From assembly GCF_947486615.1 (NCBI RefSeq), contig NZ_CANKUD010000008.1, positions 170,275-234,274 of the forward strand: 64,000 nucleotides of DNA, given 5' to 3'. A model generated the notes under the pieces. It was given only the letters and a program-made list of their open reading frames with translations. It was not told where the DNA came from and searched no databases. The position numbers and the translations under genes were made by a program. This DNA is from an uncultured Modestobacter sp. (GTDB lineage Bacteria > Actinomycetota > Actinomycetes > Mycobacteriales > Geodermatophilaceae). Positions 29,886-40,260 of this stretch are shown here, one piece after another. Positions within the stretch are counted from its first letter, which is position 1, and each line of letters starts with the position of its first letter.

Positions 29886-30218
29886 GTGGCTGAGCTGGAC
29901 CCCGAGGACGCCAAGCTGATCACGCTGGCCCGATCCGCCCGCGGCCGCACCGGCGCCGCCGAGGGCGCCGCGGTCCGCGACACCGACGGCCGCACCTACC
30001 TCGCCGCCACCGTCGCGCTGCCCTCGCTGCAGCTGTCGGCGCTGCAGGCCGCGGTGGCCGCCGCGGTCTCCAGCGGGGTCGACGGGTTGGAGGCGGCGGC
30101 GGTTGTCAGCGCCGCGGAGTCGGTCGAGCCGGCCGGCCTGGCCGCCGTGCACGACCTGACGCCGTCCGCCCCCGTGCTGCTCGCCGGCCCCGACGGCGCC
30201 GTCCGCACCACCGCCTGA
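29886..30218 (+). CDS. Cytidine deaminase-like protein lacking zinc ligands
   Basis: The 110-residue protein resembles the cytidine deaminase fold (ITLARSARGRTGAAEGAAVRDTDGRTY, then LSALQAAVAAAVSSG). However, the zinc and catalytic motifs (C/H-A-E and PCxxC) are absent, so it should not deaminate. It occupies the position of Rv2365c between the CorC-like gene and era in Mycobacterium. AGGAGAACGAGCC precedes GTG 29886. The conserved location suggests a role linked to Era or ribosome assembly, which is inference. Confidence 0.75.
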   Translation: MAELDPEDAKLITLARSARGRTGAAEGAAVRDTDGRTYLAATVALPSLQLSALQAAVAAAVSSGVDGLEAAAVVSAAESVEPAGLAAVHDLTPSAPVLLAGPDGAVRTTA

Positions 30219-30285
30219 AGAAGGACCCCCTTCCTCCCCACCCTTCGCAGGCTCAGGGCGGGCCCCGGGAAGGGGGCCGACTGGC
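30219..30285. repeat. Dispersed intergenic hairpin repeat, family 1
   Basis: The copy reads AGAAGGACCCCCTTCCTCCC, then CACCCTTCGCAGGCTCAGGG and CGGGCCCCGGGAAGGGGGCC. GGACCCCCTTCC can pair with GGAAGGGGGCC. It sits between convergent genes and is the clearest hairpin of the family. Confidence 0.7.
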
Positions 30286-30292
30286 GCCGGGC

Positions 30293-30898
30293 TCAGGCGA
30301 GCGGGCGGTCCAGGGCGTCGGCGACGGCTGCCGGGTCGCGCACCCAGCGGGTGAGGGCCTCGTCGGTCTGGCCGTCCATGCCCAGGTGCCGCACGCTGAT
30401 CTTCCGGCGGCCCGGCCGCCAGCCACCCCGGCGCTTCGCCTTCGGCCAGCCGGCCGGCGGGGGACCGGTGACCACCTCGGTGACCAGCGCCAGCGGCACG
30501 ATCCCGAAGGACGACGTCTGCCGCAGCCCGGCGATGTCGGTGGACAGCGCGTGGTCGCCGATGGTGAACCGGCCGGTGGAGACGACCAGCACGAGCAGCC
30601 CCAGGCCCAGGGCGATGGGGGCCTCGTCGGCGACCGCCGCGCCGCCGTCCCGCCAGGCCAGGAAGCCCAGCCACGCCGCCACCGCCAGCACGGTGAGCGC
30701 GACGACGGTCGGGCCGGCCGGGTCGTACTGCCAGTAGCGCAGCGGCCGCGGGGTGACCGTGACGCTGCGCTTGGGCCCGCGGCCGGCGAAGTAGCCGTAG
30801 CTGGTCACCTGGGTGACGTGCTGCTCGCGGGCCCGGGCCGCGGTCACGACCAGGGGCTCACCGTCGTTGCGGCGGGACCGGGGAGGCATGCCCGTCAT
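30293..30898 (-). CDS. Hypothetical membrane protein with PH-like C-terminus
   Basis: The 201-residue protein has a basic N-terminus and two adjacent hydrophobic helices (VVALTVLAVAAWLGFLAW and IALGLGLLVLVVSTG). A C-terminal region, FTIGDHALSTDIAGLRQTSS onward, looks like a bacterial PH-type fold. It is encoded opposite to the surrounding era operon. No function is known to me. An alternative start is ATG 30889. Confidence 0.7.
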   Translation of the reverse strand: MTGMPPRSRRNDGEPLVVTAARAREQHVTQVTSYGYFAGRGPKRSVTVTPRPLRYWQYDPAGPTVVALTVLAVAAWLGFLAWRDGGAAVADEAPIALGLGLLVLVVSTGRFTIGDHALSTDIAGLRQTSSFGIVPLALVTEVVTGPPPAGWPKAKRRGGWRPGRRKISVRHLGMDGQTDEALTRWVRDPAAVADALDRPLA

Positions 30899-30965
30899 GA
30901 TCCCAGGAACGCACCCGGCGGCTGCCGCGGCGGTGCTGTCGGTGCGCAGTGGGAGACTGGACGGC

Positions 30966-31883
30966 GTGACCTCCTCCGATCAGCCGCCGTACCGCAGCGG
31001 CTTCGCCTGCCTGGTCGGCCGGCCCAACGCCGGCAAGACCACGCTGACGAACGCCCTGGTCGGTGAGAAGGTCGGCATCGTCAGCAACCGGCCGCAGACC
31101 ACCCGGCACGCCATCCGCGGCGTCGTCCACCGGCCGGCCGGCCAGCTGGTGCTCGTCGACACCCCCGGGCTGCACAAGCCCAAGAGCCTGCTGGGCCAGC
31201 GGCTCAACGACGTCGTCCGGGACACGCTGTCCGAGGTCGACGTGATCGTCTTCTGCATCCCCGCAGACCAGCCCGTCGGCACCGGTGACGCGTTCATCGC
31301 CCGGCAGCTCAAGGAGGTCACCACCCCGATCGTGCTGGTGGTGACCAAGACCGACGCGGCCAGCAAGAAGCAGGTCACCGAGCAGCTCGTCGCCGCCAGC
31401 AAGCTGGTCGAGGCCCAGGAGATCGTGCCGGTCAGCGCGGTCGCCGGCGACCAGGTCGAGCTGCTGGAGGACCTGCTGATCGGGCTGCTGCCCGAGGGGC
31501 CGCCGATGTACCCCGACGAGCAGACCACCGACGAGGACGTCGAGCGGCAGATCGCCGAGCTGGTCCGCGAGGCGGCGCTGGAGAAGGTGCGCCAGGAGGT
31601 GCCGCACTCCCTGGCCGTCACCGTCGAGGAGATCAACCGCAAGCCCGACCCGCGCAACCCGGACGCGGTGTTCACCGAGGTGCACGCGCTGCTGCACGTC
31701 GAGCGGCCCAGCCAGAAGCCGATGCTGCTGGGCAAGGGCGGCGCCACGATCAAGGCGATCGGCAGCGAGGCCCGGGTCGGGCTGGAGACGCTGCTGGGCG
31801 GCCGGGTGCACCTGGCCCTGCACGTGACGGTGCTGGGGGAGTGGCAGGACGACCCGAAGAAGCTCCAGCGGCTTGGCTACTGA
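30966..31883 (+). CDS. era: GTPase Era
   Basis: The 305-residue GTPase has G1 [10 protein letters not shown]3 [11 protein letters not shown]4 TKTD and a C-terminal KH domain with the GKGG-type loop ([14 protein letters not shown]). It binds the 3' end of 16S rRNA and drives 30S maturation. GTG 30966 ([20 protein letters not shown]) is chosen because the frame upstream overlaps the divergent membrane-protein gene. It is 80 bases upstream of recO. Confidence 0.96.
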   Translation: MTSSDQPPYRSGFACLVGRPNAGKTTLTNALVGEKVGIVSNRPQTTRHAIRGVVHRPAGQLVLVDTPGLHKPKSLLGQRLNDVVRDTLSEVDVIVFCIPADQPVGTGDAFIARQLKEVTTPIVLVVTKTDAASKKQVTEQLVAASKLVEAQEIVPVSAVAGDQVELLEDLLIGLLPEGPPMYPDEQTTDEDVERQIAELVREAALEKVRQEVPHSLAVTVEEINRKPDPRNPDAVFTEVHALLHVERPSQKPMLLGKGGATIKAIGSEARVGLETLLGGRVHLALHVTVLGEWQDDPKKLQRLGY

Positions 31884-31963
31884 GGCGGCGGGCGAGTGAG
31901 CATCGCAGGGAGCGCCAGCGACCGAGGAGCGGAGCGATCCGTCGCCGGGGGACGGGGCTACTA
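31884..31963 (+). repeat. Dispersed intergenic repeat, family 2 (era-recO)
   Basis: The spacer contains GTGAGCATCGCAGGGAGCG, GAGGAGCGGAGCGATCCG and a GC-rich end. The same two words recur in the recO-uppS spacer at 32711. The GAGCGGAGCGATCC word recurs as AAGCGGAGCGATCG at 53037-53050. Confidence 0.55.
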
Positions 31964-32710
31964 GTGAGCACCACACCGCAGGCGCTCTACCGCGACGAGG
32001 GCGTCGTGCTGCGGACCCAGAAGCTCGGCGAGGCCGACCGCATCGTCACCGTGCTCACCCGCCGCACGGGCAAGGTGCGGGCGGTGGCCAAGGGCGTGCG
32101 GCGCACCAAGAGCAAGTTCGGCGCCCGGCTCGAGCCGTTCAGCCACGTCGACCTGCAGCTCTACACCGGCCGCAACCTCGACATCGTCAGCCAGACCGAG
32201 TCGATCCGCTCCTACGGCACCGAGATCGTCGGCGACTACCGCGCCTACACCGCCGGCACCGCGGTGCTGGAGACCGCCGACCGGCTGACGGTGGAGGAGA
32301 AGGAACCCTCGCTGCGGATGTTCCTGCTCGTCGTCGGTGCGTTGCGCACCCTGGCCGAGGGGGAGAAGCCGCCGGCGCTGGTGCTCGACGCGTTCCTGCT
32401 GCGGGCGATGTCGGTGGCCGGCTGGGAACCGGCCCTGGGCGACTGCGCCCGCTGCGGCGAGGCCGGCCCGCACCGGCACTTCTCCGTCCCGGCCGGGGGC
32501 ACCGTCTGCCCGTCCTGCCGGCCCACCGGCTCGGCGATGCCCAGCCCGGTCACCATCGAGCTCATGGAGGCGCTGTTGTCCGGCGACTGGGGGCATGCCG
32601 AGGCCAGCCTCGGCACCAACCGGCGGGAGGGCAGCGGCCTGGTCGCCGCGCTGCTGCAGTGGCACCTGGAGCGCGGCCTGCGCTCGCTGCCGCTGGTGGA
32701 CCGAACGTGA
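31964..32710 (+). CDS. recO: DNA repair protein RecO
   Basis: The 248-residue protein has the N-terminal OB-fold ([25 protein letters not shown]) and the zinc finger CARCGEAG...CPSCRP typical of actinobacterial and Deinococcus RecO. It loads RecA with RecR in the RecFOR pathway. GTG 31964 is the first sensible start; the preceding frame is repeat DNA. It is followed 65 bases later by uppS. Confidence 0.94.
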   Translation: MSTTPQALYRDEGVVLRTQKLGEADRIVTVLTRRTGKVRAVAKGVRRTKSKFGARLEPFSHVDLQLYTGRNLDIVSQTESIRSYGTEIVGDYRAYTAGTAVLETADRLTVEEKEPSLRMFLLVVGALRTLAEGEKPPALVLDAFLLRAMSVAGWEPALGDCARCGEAGPHRHFSVPAGGTVCPSCRPTGSAMPSPVTIELMEALLSGDWGHAEASLGTNRREGSGLVAALLQWHLERGLRSLPLVDRT

Positions 32711-32775
32711 GCGGAGAGGGTCGTGGGCATCGCAGCGAGGAGCGGAGCGATCCGCGGGAGCGAACCGGTGACAGG
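32711..32775 (+). repeat. Dispersed intergenic repeat, family 2 (recO-uppS)
   Basis: GGGCATCGCAGCGAGGAGCG followed by GAGCGATCCGCGGGAGCGAA repeats the words found in the era-recO spacer. Here the uppS reading frame stays open through it, which obscures the uppS start. Confidence 0.55.
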
Positions 32776-33540
32776 GTGAGGCGCGAGGTGAAGCAGCCGA
32801 ACCCGCACCCCTCGGGCGCCACGCCGCCGGCGATCCCGGCGGACAAGGTGCCGCACCACGTCGCGATCGTGATGGACGGCAACGGCCGGTGGGCGAAGCA
32901 GCGGGGGCTGCCGCGCACCGCCGGGCACGAGGCGGGCGAGGCCTCGCTGTTCGACTGCGTCGAGGGCGCCATCGAGCTGGGCATCGGGGCGATCAGCGCC
33001 TACGCGTTCTCCACCGAGAACTGGAAGCGCAGTCCCGACGAGGTGAAGTTCCTGATGGGCTTCAACCGTGACGTGATCCGCCGCCGGCGCGACGAGATGC
33101 ACGACCTCGGTGTGCGGGTGCGCTGGGCCGGGCGCCGTCCGAAGCTCTGGCGCAGCGTGATCAAGGAGCTGGAGATCGCCGAGGAGCTGACCCAGGACAA
33201 CGACGTCCTGACCCTCACGATGTGCGTGAACTACGGCGGCCGGGCCGAGATCGCCGACGCCGCCGCGGCGATCGCCCGCGAGGTCGCCGCCGGGCGGATC
33301 AAGCCGGACAAGGTCACCGAGGAGACCGTCGCCCGGTTCCTCGACGAGCCGGACATGCCCGACGTCGACCTGTTCGTGCGCAGCTCCGGGGAGAACCGGA
33401 CCAGCAACTTCCTGCTCTGGCAGGCGGCCTACGCCGAGCTGGTCTTCCTGGACACCCTGTGGCCGGACTTCGACCGCCGGCACCTGTGGCAGGCGTGCGA
33501 GGAGTACGCCAGCCGGCAACGCCGCTTCGGCAGCGCGTGA
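32776..33540 (+). CDS. uppS: Isoprenyl (undecaprenyl/decaprenyl) diphosphate synthase
   Basis: The 254-residue cis-prenyltransferase has the active-site block [30 protein letters not shown] and the C-terminal [19 protein letters not shown]. It makes the C50/C55 lipid carrier for cell-wall synthesis. Typical family members have RTSGExRLSNFLLWQ, which is slightly varied here. Start is uncertain between GTG 32776 and GTG 32788. It corresponds to Rv2361c. Confidence 0.94.
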   Translation: MRREVKQPNPHPSGATPPAIPADKVPHHVAIVMDGNGRWAKQRGLPRTAGHEAGEASLFDCVEGAIELGIGAISAYAFSTENWKRSPDEVKFLMGFNRDVIRRRRDEMHDLGVRVRWAGRRPKLWRSVIKELEIAEELTQDNDVLTLTMCVNYGGRAEIADAAAAIAREVAAGRIKPDKVTEETVARFLDEPDMPDVDLFVRSSGENRTSNFLLWQAAYAELVFLDTLWPDFDRRHLWQACEEYASRQRRFGSA

Positions 33541-33821
33541 GCATCACCGCCGAGGCACTCGCTGAGCGCGCTGCGGGGGTGCTCGTCGCGGACCGGACCG
33601 GCACGGTCGTCCTGGCCCGGGAGTACGGCCCCGGGCTGGGCTACGGCCCCGTCGCCACGGCGGTGATCGCCGGCGTCGTCATCGCCGGCTGCGTCGTGGT
33701 GGTGCTGGGGTACCTGGCGATCAGGTTCCAGTGGTGGCGACAGGACCGCGGGGAGCAGATGACCCGCCGCAGCTCCCGCCGGGGAGGCGGAGATCCGGGC
33801 GAGCCGCCCCACGAGCCGTAG
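33537..33821 (+). CDS. Small single-pass membrane protein
   Basis: The 94-residue product starts at a GTG overlapping the uppS stop by four bases. Its middle is a transmembrane helix ([22 protein letters not shown]), followed by a basic tail and a Gly/Pro-rich end. The coupling to uppS suggests co-expression. No family is recognised. Confidence 0.65.
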   Translation: MSITAEALAERAAGVLVADRTGTVVLAREYGPGLGYGPVATAVIAGVVIAGCVVVVLGYLAIRFQWWRQDRGEQMTRRSSRRGGGDPGEPPHEP

Positions 33822-33863
33822 CTGCTGCGCTGCCGGTGGCGCGGCCCGCGATCGGCCGGGTGC

Positions 33864-34199
33864 TCAGTCGGTGCCGTGGGCGGCGTGGGCGAGGGCGTCG
33901 CGGACGATGTGCGCCACGTGCCCGTCGACCAGCCGGTAGTCGACCTCCCGGTGCCGGCGCACCCCGGTCACCAGGCCGGTGTCGCGCAGCACCCGCAGGT
34001 GCTGGGAGACCAGCGGCTGCGGCACGCCGAGCGCGTCCACCAGCTGGTGCACGCAGCGTGAGCCGTGCTCGTCGAGCAGGGTCACGATCGACATCCGCAG
34101 CGGTGAGGCGAGGGCGGCCAGCAGCTCGCTGGCGGCCTGGACGTCGGCGGGCACGGTCCGGGCCACCGGCCGGGTCGACGGGGTCACGGACGCGGACAT
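33864..34199 (-). CDS. ArsR/SmtB-family metal-responsive repressor
   Basis: The 111-residue winged-helix protein has the helix-turn-helix LVDALGVPQPLVSQHLRVLRDTGLVTGVRRHREVDYRL. A cysteine (SRCVHQL) and a His-rich C-terminal helix (DGHVAHIVRDALAHAAHGTD) could be metal ligands. Its place near glyS and uppS matches SmtB (Rv2358) of Mycobacterium, a zinc sensor that is followed by zur there; zur is missing here. A Fur/Zur-like palindrome is 21 bases upstream. Zinc sensing is inferred. Confidence 0.85.
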   Translation of the reverse strand: MSASVTPSTRPVARTVPADVQAASELLAALASPLRMSIVTLLDEHGSRCVHQLVDALGVPQPLVSQHLRVLRDTGLVTGVRRHREVDYRLVDGHVAHIVRDALAHAAHGTD

Positions 34200-34219
34200 G
34201 GGACCATCGTCCGAGCGGC

Positions 34220-34234
34220 TGAGAACGATTGTCA
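34220..34234. promoter_or_regulatory. Imperfect 7-1-7 palindrome, Zur/Fur-like box
   Basis: TGAGAACGATTGTCA matches the form TGAnAAnnnTTnTCA of 7-1-7 Fur-family sites. It lies 21 bases upstream of the repressor ATG and 30 bases before the start of the divergent gene at 34264, so one site could control both. Confidence 0.5.
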
Positions 34235-34263
34235 ACTCTGTCGCCCACGAGGAGGCTGCCCCG

Positions 34264-34542
34264 TTGTTCGCCGTCACCCGTCTGCTCGTGCCCGACGAGG
34301 CCGCCGTCCCGGCGTTCCTGACCGCTGCCGGCGAGCTGCTGGCCGCGCTGGGCGAGCGCCCCGGCTTCGTCCGCGGAGAGCTCGGCCGGTCCGCCGACGC
34401 CCCGCAGCTGTTCGCGCTGTGCACCACCTGGGACGGCGTCGGTGCCTACCGCCGTGGCCTGTCCGCGGCAGAGGTGAAGATCGCCGGGGCGCCGGTGTGG
34501 GTGCACGCCCTGGACGAGCCCGGCGTCTACCTCACCGACTGA
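34264..34542 (+). CDS. Antibiotic biosynthesis monooxygenase-like domain protein
   Basis: The 92-residue protein begins at TTG 34264 after GAGGAGG with eight bases spacing. It looks like a dimeric alpha-beta barrel of the ABM/DUF family (LFAVTRLLVPDEAAVPAFLTAAGELLAALGERPGF, then FALCTTWDGVGAYRRGLS). No catalytic residues can be named. It is divergent from the SmtB-like gene and could share its operator. It ends four bases before the convergent chemoreceptor gene. Confidence 0.7.
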   Translation: MFAVTRLLVPDEAAVPAFLTAAGELLAALGERPGFVRGELGRSADAPQLFALCTTWDGVGAYRRGLSAAEVKIAGAPVWVHALDEPGVYLTD

Positions 34543-34546
34543 TCCC

Positions 34547-36520
34547 TCAGGGCAGCTCGAAGCGCGCGACCAGCCCGCGCAGCTCCTCGGTGATCGAGGC
34601 CAGCGCCACCGCCGTCTCCCGGGTCGACTCGGTGGAGTCCGCCGTCGACCGCGCCGCCTCGGTCACCGACCGCACGTTGGCGCTGACCCCGTCGGTGCCG
34701 CTGGCGGCCTCGGCGACGTTGCGGCTCATCTCCGCCGTCGTCGCGCTCTGCTCCTCCACCGCGGAGGCGATCGTCTGCTGGAAGTCGTTGACCTGCCCGA
34801 CGACCGCGGCGATCCCGGCGATGGACTCCGCCGCGCCGGCCGTGTCGGCCTGGATCGCCTCGACCCGCCGGACGATGTCCTCGGTGGCCCGCTGGGTCTC
34901 CTGGGCCAGCTCCTTGACCTCGTTGGCCACGACCGCGAAGCCCTTGCCCGCCTCCCCGGCGCGAGCCGCCTCGATCGTCGCGTTGAGGGCGAGGAGGTTG
35001 GTCTGCTCGGCGATCGAGGTGATCGCACCGACGACGTCGCCGATCTGCCGGGAGGACTCCCCGAGCCGGGCGACCATCGCGGTCGTCTCCTGGGCGGCGG
35101 CCACGGCCGAGGCGCCGACCCGGGCGGCCTCCGAGGTGGAGTGCGCGATCTCCCGGATCGAGGCGCCCATCTGGTCCGCGCCGGCGGCGACGGTGCGCAC
35201 GTTGTCGCTGACCGCCTCGGTGGCGGCCCGGGCGTCGCCGGCGAGCTCGGTGCCGCGGGCGGCGTCCCGGGCGACGTCCTCGGAGAGCCCGCGCAGCTGC
35301 TCGGAGGCACCGGACAGGTCGCTGGTGCGGTCGCGCACGGCGTTCAGCGCGCCGCCCATCTTCTCCAGCGACCGGTTCAGCGCGGCCGCCAGCGTGCGCA
35401 CCTCGTCGGTGCCCGACTCCGGCAGCCGGGGCCGCAGGTCGCCCTCGGCGACCTGCTCGAGCGCGGCGACGGCGCGGTCCAGCGGCCGGGTCAGGGCGCG
35501 GGCCACCAGCAGGGCGATGACGGCGACGATCGCGGCGACGATCACCGCCACCAGCAGCACTGCCCGCAGCAAGGACGACGCCGGGGCGACCGCGTCGGCG
35601 AGGTCCTCGCTGAGCACGACGCCCCATCCGTAGCCGGCGAACCCGAGCGCCCCCTGGGACGCCGACCAGCCGCGGACCTTCTCCGCGGCGGAACCGGTGC
35701 CGTCGGCGAGCTCGTCGGTGCCGTGCCCGGACTCCCCGCCGACCAGGGCAGTCGCGGCGGGGGAGTCGCCGGCGGTCAGGTCCAGCCCGTCCTCGGCGCC
35801 CGGCCCGACCAGGACGACGCCGTCGCTGCGCAGCATCTGCGCGGTCACGTCCAGGCCGCGGGTCTGCAGCCCGGCGACCTGTTCGTCCATGATCTGCCCG
35901 ATCACCCGGGGCACCGAGGCCCAGTTGACCCACAGCCGCTGCACGCTGCCGTCCGGGCCGTACACGGGTGCGGCGAAGACGAGCGTGGCGTCGTCCCGGC
36001 CGGTGGCGGTGGCGACCAGCGGGTCGACCTCGGGGTCCTGCACGTAGGTCTTGCCGGCGGGCAGCGCCAGCGCCTCGGCGAACCACGGGCGGGTGGACAG
36101 GTCGGCGCCGGCGTAGCTGGCCGGGTCGATCGCCTCGCCGTCCCCGGTGACGCTGTTGCCGGCGACCACCCGGCCGGTCAGGTCGACGACCAGCAGCAGG
36201 TCGTAGATGACGTAGTTGGTGCTGTAGAAGTCCGCGGCCGCGGCGACGGTGGCCGGGTCGGCGGAGGCGTCGGGGTTGAACGCGAAGGCCTGCACGTCGC
36301 CGTAGCGCTCGAAGAGGTTCCGGTCGATCTTGTCGATCGTGGACCGGGCCTCGCTCTGCAGCAGCTCGCCGGAGTTGCGGACCCAGTCGCCCTCGCTGCG
36401 CTGCCAGGCGAAGACGCCGAGGGCGGCCAGCGGGACGGTGGAACAGGCGAGCACCACCAGCACCAGCAGGACGCGCAGGGAGCGCAGTCGCAGGGCCGTC
36501 GTGATGCGGTGGCCGGTCAT
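34547..36520 (-). CDS. Methyl-accepting chemotaxis protein, dCache-type sensor
   Basis: The 657-residue receptor has an N-terminal membrane helix ([20 protein letters not shown]) and a large extracellular double-Cache-like sensor at about residues 40-300. It contains [16 protein letters not shown] and [20 protein letters not shown] second membrane helix ([19 protein letters not shown]), a HAMP domain and a signalling domain with [30 protein letters not shown] follow. Cache sensors of this shape usually bind amino acids or organic acids. Start ATG 36520 follows GGAACGATG-type context with GAGCGAGGAACG upstream. Confidence 0.93.
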   Translation of the reverse strand: MTGHRITTALRLRSLRVLLVLVVLACSTVPLAALGVFAWQRSEGDWVRNSGELLQSEARSTIDKIDRNLFERYGDVQAFAFNPDASADPATVAAAADFYSTNYVIYDLLLVVDLTGRVVAGNSVTGDGEAIDPASYAGADLSTRPWFAEALALPAGKTYVQDPEVDPLVATATGRDDATLVFAAPVYGPDGSVQRLWVNWASVPRVIGQIMDEQVAGLQTRGLDVTAQMLRSDGVVLVGPGAEDGLDLTAGDSPAATALVGGESGHGTDELADGTGSAAEKVRGWSASQGALGFAGYGWGVVLSEDLADAVAPASSLLRAVLLVAVIVAAIVAVIALLVARALTRPLDRAVAALEQVAEGDLRPRLPESGTDEVRTLAAALNRSLEKMGGALNAVRDRTSDLSGASEQLRGLSEDVARDAARGTELAGDARAATEAVSDNVRTVAAGADQMGASIREIAHSTSEAARVGASAVAAAQETTAMVARLGESSRQIGDVVGAITSIAEQTNLLALNATIEAARAGEAGKGFAVVANEVKELAQETQRATEDIVRRVEAIQADTAGAAESIAGIAAVVGQVNDFQQTIASAVEEQSATTAEMSRNVAEAASGTDGVSANVRSVTEAARSTADSTESTRETAVALASITEELRGLVARFELP

Positions 36521-36642
36521 CGTTCCTCGCTCCGGGACGCCACCTCGCCCCGGGACCCCGGGGCGCAGGTGTACACCCGGGAGATCGGCAGTCGGCCCGC
36601 CCGACGTGACCCGAACCGGCCGCTGACCTGCGCGAAGACCTC

Positions 36643-37155
36643 TCAGTTCCGGATCGGCCCCGTGCGCTCGACGGCGGTGACCGCCTGCCGGAGGGCGGCC
36701 AGGTCGTCCGCCAGTGCGGTCGTGGCGTCGCCGGGCTCGGCCAGTCGCCGGTCCAGCTGGTCGGCCAGCTGCTCGGCCTCGCGCGCGTCCTGGCCCTCGC
36801 CGCGCAGGGTGCGCAGCCGCAGCTGCCAGGCCCGCAGCTCCAGCCGGACGGCGGCGGTGGCCAGCGCGTCGTCCACCGCGCGGCCGGGCTGCTGGGCGGC
36901 GCGGCCGATCTCCACCGACAGCTCGTCGAGCCCTCGGTCCAGGTCGGCGGTGTAGACCGCCCAGGCAGCGGCCTCGGCGTCCTGGCACTGTGCGTGCACC
37001 CGGCGCACCCGGTCGCGCAGCGGCGCCAGCACGCCGCGCACCGCCGGGGCGACGTGCGGGTGGTCGCGACAGAGACCGGCCGTGGCGCGGGCCAGTCGCT
37101 GGTCGACCGCCGCCGGCCGGGCGGTGGGCGGGACGGCCGTCGAGGGAGCGGTCAT
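36643..37155 (-). CDS. Hypothetical helical protein
   Basis: The 170-residue product is almost entirely helical and rich in Ala, Arg, Leu and Asp (for example [32 protein letters not shown]), with coiled-coil character. It has no membrane segment or signal. It is divergent from glyS. No family is recognised. Confidence 0.6.
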   Translation of the reverse strand: MTAPSTAVPPTARPAAVDQRLARATAGLCRDHPHVAPAVRGVLAPLRDRVRRVHAQCQDAEAAAWAVYTADLDRGLDELSVEIGRAAQQPGRAVDDALATAAVRLELRAWQLRLRTLRGEGQDAREAEQLADQLDRRLAEPGDATTALADDLAALRQAVTAVERTGPIRN

Positions 37156-37298
37156 GCCACGGACCGTAGGGACGCCGTCACGACGACGACCACCATCTGT
37201 CGGTGAACTCCCGGTGGCCGGTGCGGCCGGGACCCGGACCGGGGCGCCGACTACCGTCTGGGGGTCACTCGCCGACACCCCAGCCGGATGGAGCCCCC

Positions 37299-38711
<1,413 letters not shown>

Positions 38712-38735
38712 CGGCCAGCGCAGCCTGCTGTCGCC

Positions 38736-38809
38736 CGGGTCAACCCGGCTGACCTGACGTTGAGCCGTGCCACGGCGCGGCTCAACGTCAGGTCAGGCGG
38801 CTCAACCCA
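38736..38809. repeat. 74-bp direct repeat with strong hairpin, copy 1
   Basis: The copy contains a perfect inverted repeat, with arms 38751-38767 and 38778-38794 (core CTGACGTTGAGCCG) and a ten-base loop, flanked by CGGGTCAACCCG and GGCTCAACCCA. It doubles as the glyS terminator. The stop codon of the minus-strand gene at 38802 lies inside it. A second copy starts at 40089. Confidence 0.75.
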
Positions 38810-39917
38810 CCTGTCCGGCTCGATCCACCCCGACCAGGTGACCGGTTCGATCCACCCCCACCAGGTCGTCGACCCGGGCCAGCCAACCGGCGTCCCCGTC
38901 CGACGGGTCCCAGTGCCGGCCGGTGGATCGGGGGATCTCGGTCCAGTCCCGGATCGGCGGTCCGGGGGTGGACAGCATCCGCCGGACCAGCCGGTCGAAG
39001 TCGGCACGCCGGCTGCCCAGGTCGACGGCGGCAGCACGGACGAACCGGATGCCCCGGGACCGGAGCTCGTCCTCGGCCCGCTTCTCTCGCCAGAGCTCCT
39101 CTTCGGGGGTCCGCCCGAACGCCGGACGGCGGTACTTCACCCGGCCGTCGAACTCCAGGGCGACTGCCTGCTCGGGGTACCAGCCGTCGACGACCTTCAC
39201 CAGCCGACCGTCGACCCAGAGCTCCACCTGCGGGACGAATGGCGGCAGGCCCAGCGCGGCGATGGTCAGCCGCCCGTGGGTCTCCAGCCACGACTCGGCC
39301 CGGCCGTCCGCGAGTGCGACCGCCCGCACGCTCCGCGGCACGCCGGGCACGCACGACTGCCGCTGCAGGACCCGGCCCAGCTCCTCGCGAGTGGTCAGCC
39401 CGCGCAGCAGGGCGGCGTCGGCGGCGGCCACAGCGTCCACCTCCGGCCAGTCCCGGGCGAGATCTACGACGGTGCGGGCCGCGGTCGTGACCCGGTAGGC
39501 GCCGCGCACTGTGACCTCGTCGTCCGGCAGCTCGGCCCGGGTCATCAGCCACCCGCGTCCCCGGCGCCACCGGTGCGGGTCGGTCAGCTCGACCGTCGGC
39601 GGGACGGACCTCGGACGGGGCAGGCCCCAGACCCACGCCGCCGTCGCCCCACTCAGGACGGCGGACGGCCGGGCCAAGCCGGTCGTGACGGCCAGCGCGT
39701 CGAGCCCGGGGCGCCGTCCGGTCCGCTCGACCTCGGCCAGGTCGCGTGCGGTGATGAAGACGCCGGTGCGGAGCCGCACCCACGTCCCGGCCCGGACCGC
39801 CGTCCGGACCTCGCGCTCCCCGATCCCGGCTCCGGTCAGCTCGGCGGTGGTGAAGACCCCCAACCGACGACGTCCTGGCTCGTCGACGGTCATCGGGACG
39901 GGCACCGAGACGGTCAT
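38802..39917 (-). CDS. AbiEi-antitoxin-like N-terminus with DUF559/endonuclease-like C-terminus
   Basis: The 371-residue protein has an N-terminal winged-helix region of the type IV antitoxin AbiEi class (LGVFTTAELTGAGIGEREVRTAVRAGTWVRLRTGVF) and a C-terminal region with VVDGWYPEQAVALEFDGRVKYRR and EKRAEDELRSRGIRFVR, resembling the DUF559/Vsr-like nuclease fold. Such fusions are common and numerous in actinobacteria and their function is not established. The last 25 residues (LVGVDRTGHLVGVDRAGQVG) are encoded by tandem repeats that run into the 74-bp element. An alternative start is ATG 39893. Confidence 0.75.
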   Translation of the reverse strand: MTVSVPVPMTVDEPGRRRLGVFTTAELTGAGIGEREVRTAVRAGTWVRLRTGVFITARDLAEVERTGRRPGLDALAVTTGLARPSAVLSGATAAWVWGLPRPRSVPPTVELTDPHRWRRGRGWLMTRAELPDDEVTVRGAYRVTTAARTVVDLARDWPEVDAVAAADAALLRGLTTREELGRVLQRQSCVPGVPRSVRAVALADGRAESWLETHGRLTIAALGLPPFVPQVELWVDGRLVKVVDGWYPEQAVALEFDGRVKYRRPAFGRTPEEELWREKRAEDELRSRGIRFVRAAAVDLGSRRADFDRLVRRMLSTPGPPIRDWTEIPRSTGRHWDPSDGDAGWLARVDDLVGVDRTGHLVGVDRAGQVG

Positions 39918-40088
39918 CCCGGCAGCCTGACCGCCCGCTGGACCCGAGACGGGCGCTCGGAACCGCCGGTGGACGGACCGCTCGCCGGGGGACAGCGCCG
40001 GGCACCTGAGCCGCCAGCCTGCTAACCGCCGACCGGGTCAACCTGCTGCACCCGACGCCGAGCCGGGCACTGGCCGTGAGCCGGCGAC

Positions 40089-40162
40089 CGGGTCAACCCG
40101 CCGGAGCTGACGTTGAGCCGCGTCATGGGACGGCTCAACGTCAGGCGAACCGGGTTGACCCA
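40089..40162. repeat. 74-bp direct repeat with strong hairpin, copy 2
   Basis: The copy has the same core hairpin, with arms CTGACGTTGAGCCG at 40107-40120 and its complement at 40131-40144, flanked by CGGGTCAACCCG and GGGTTGACCCA. With copy 1 it brackets the AbiEi-like gene in direct orientation. It lies in the 343-base region upstream of dusB, where no gene is visible. Confidence 0.75.
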
Positions 40163-40260
40163 CCCCTCCGTCTCGGTCACCCGGCCGTCTCGGCCACCCC
40201 GCCGAGCCGGGGGCCGGCCGTGAGCCCGGGCACACGGCGCAGCCACCTACCCTGGGAGCC

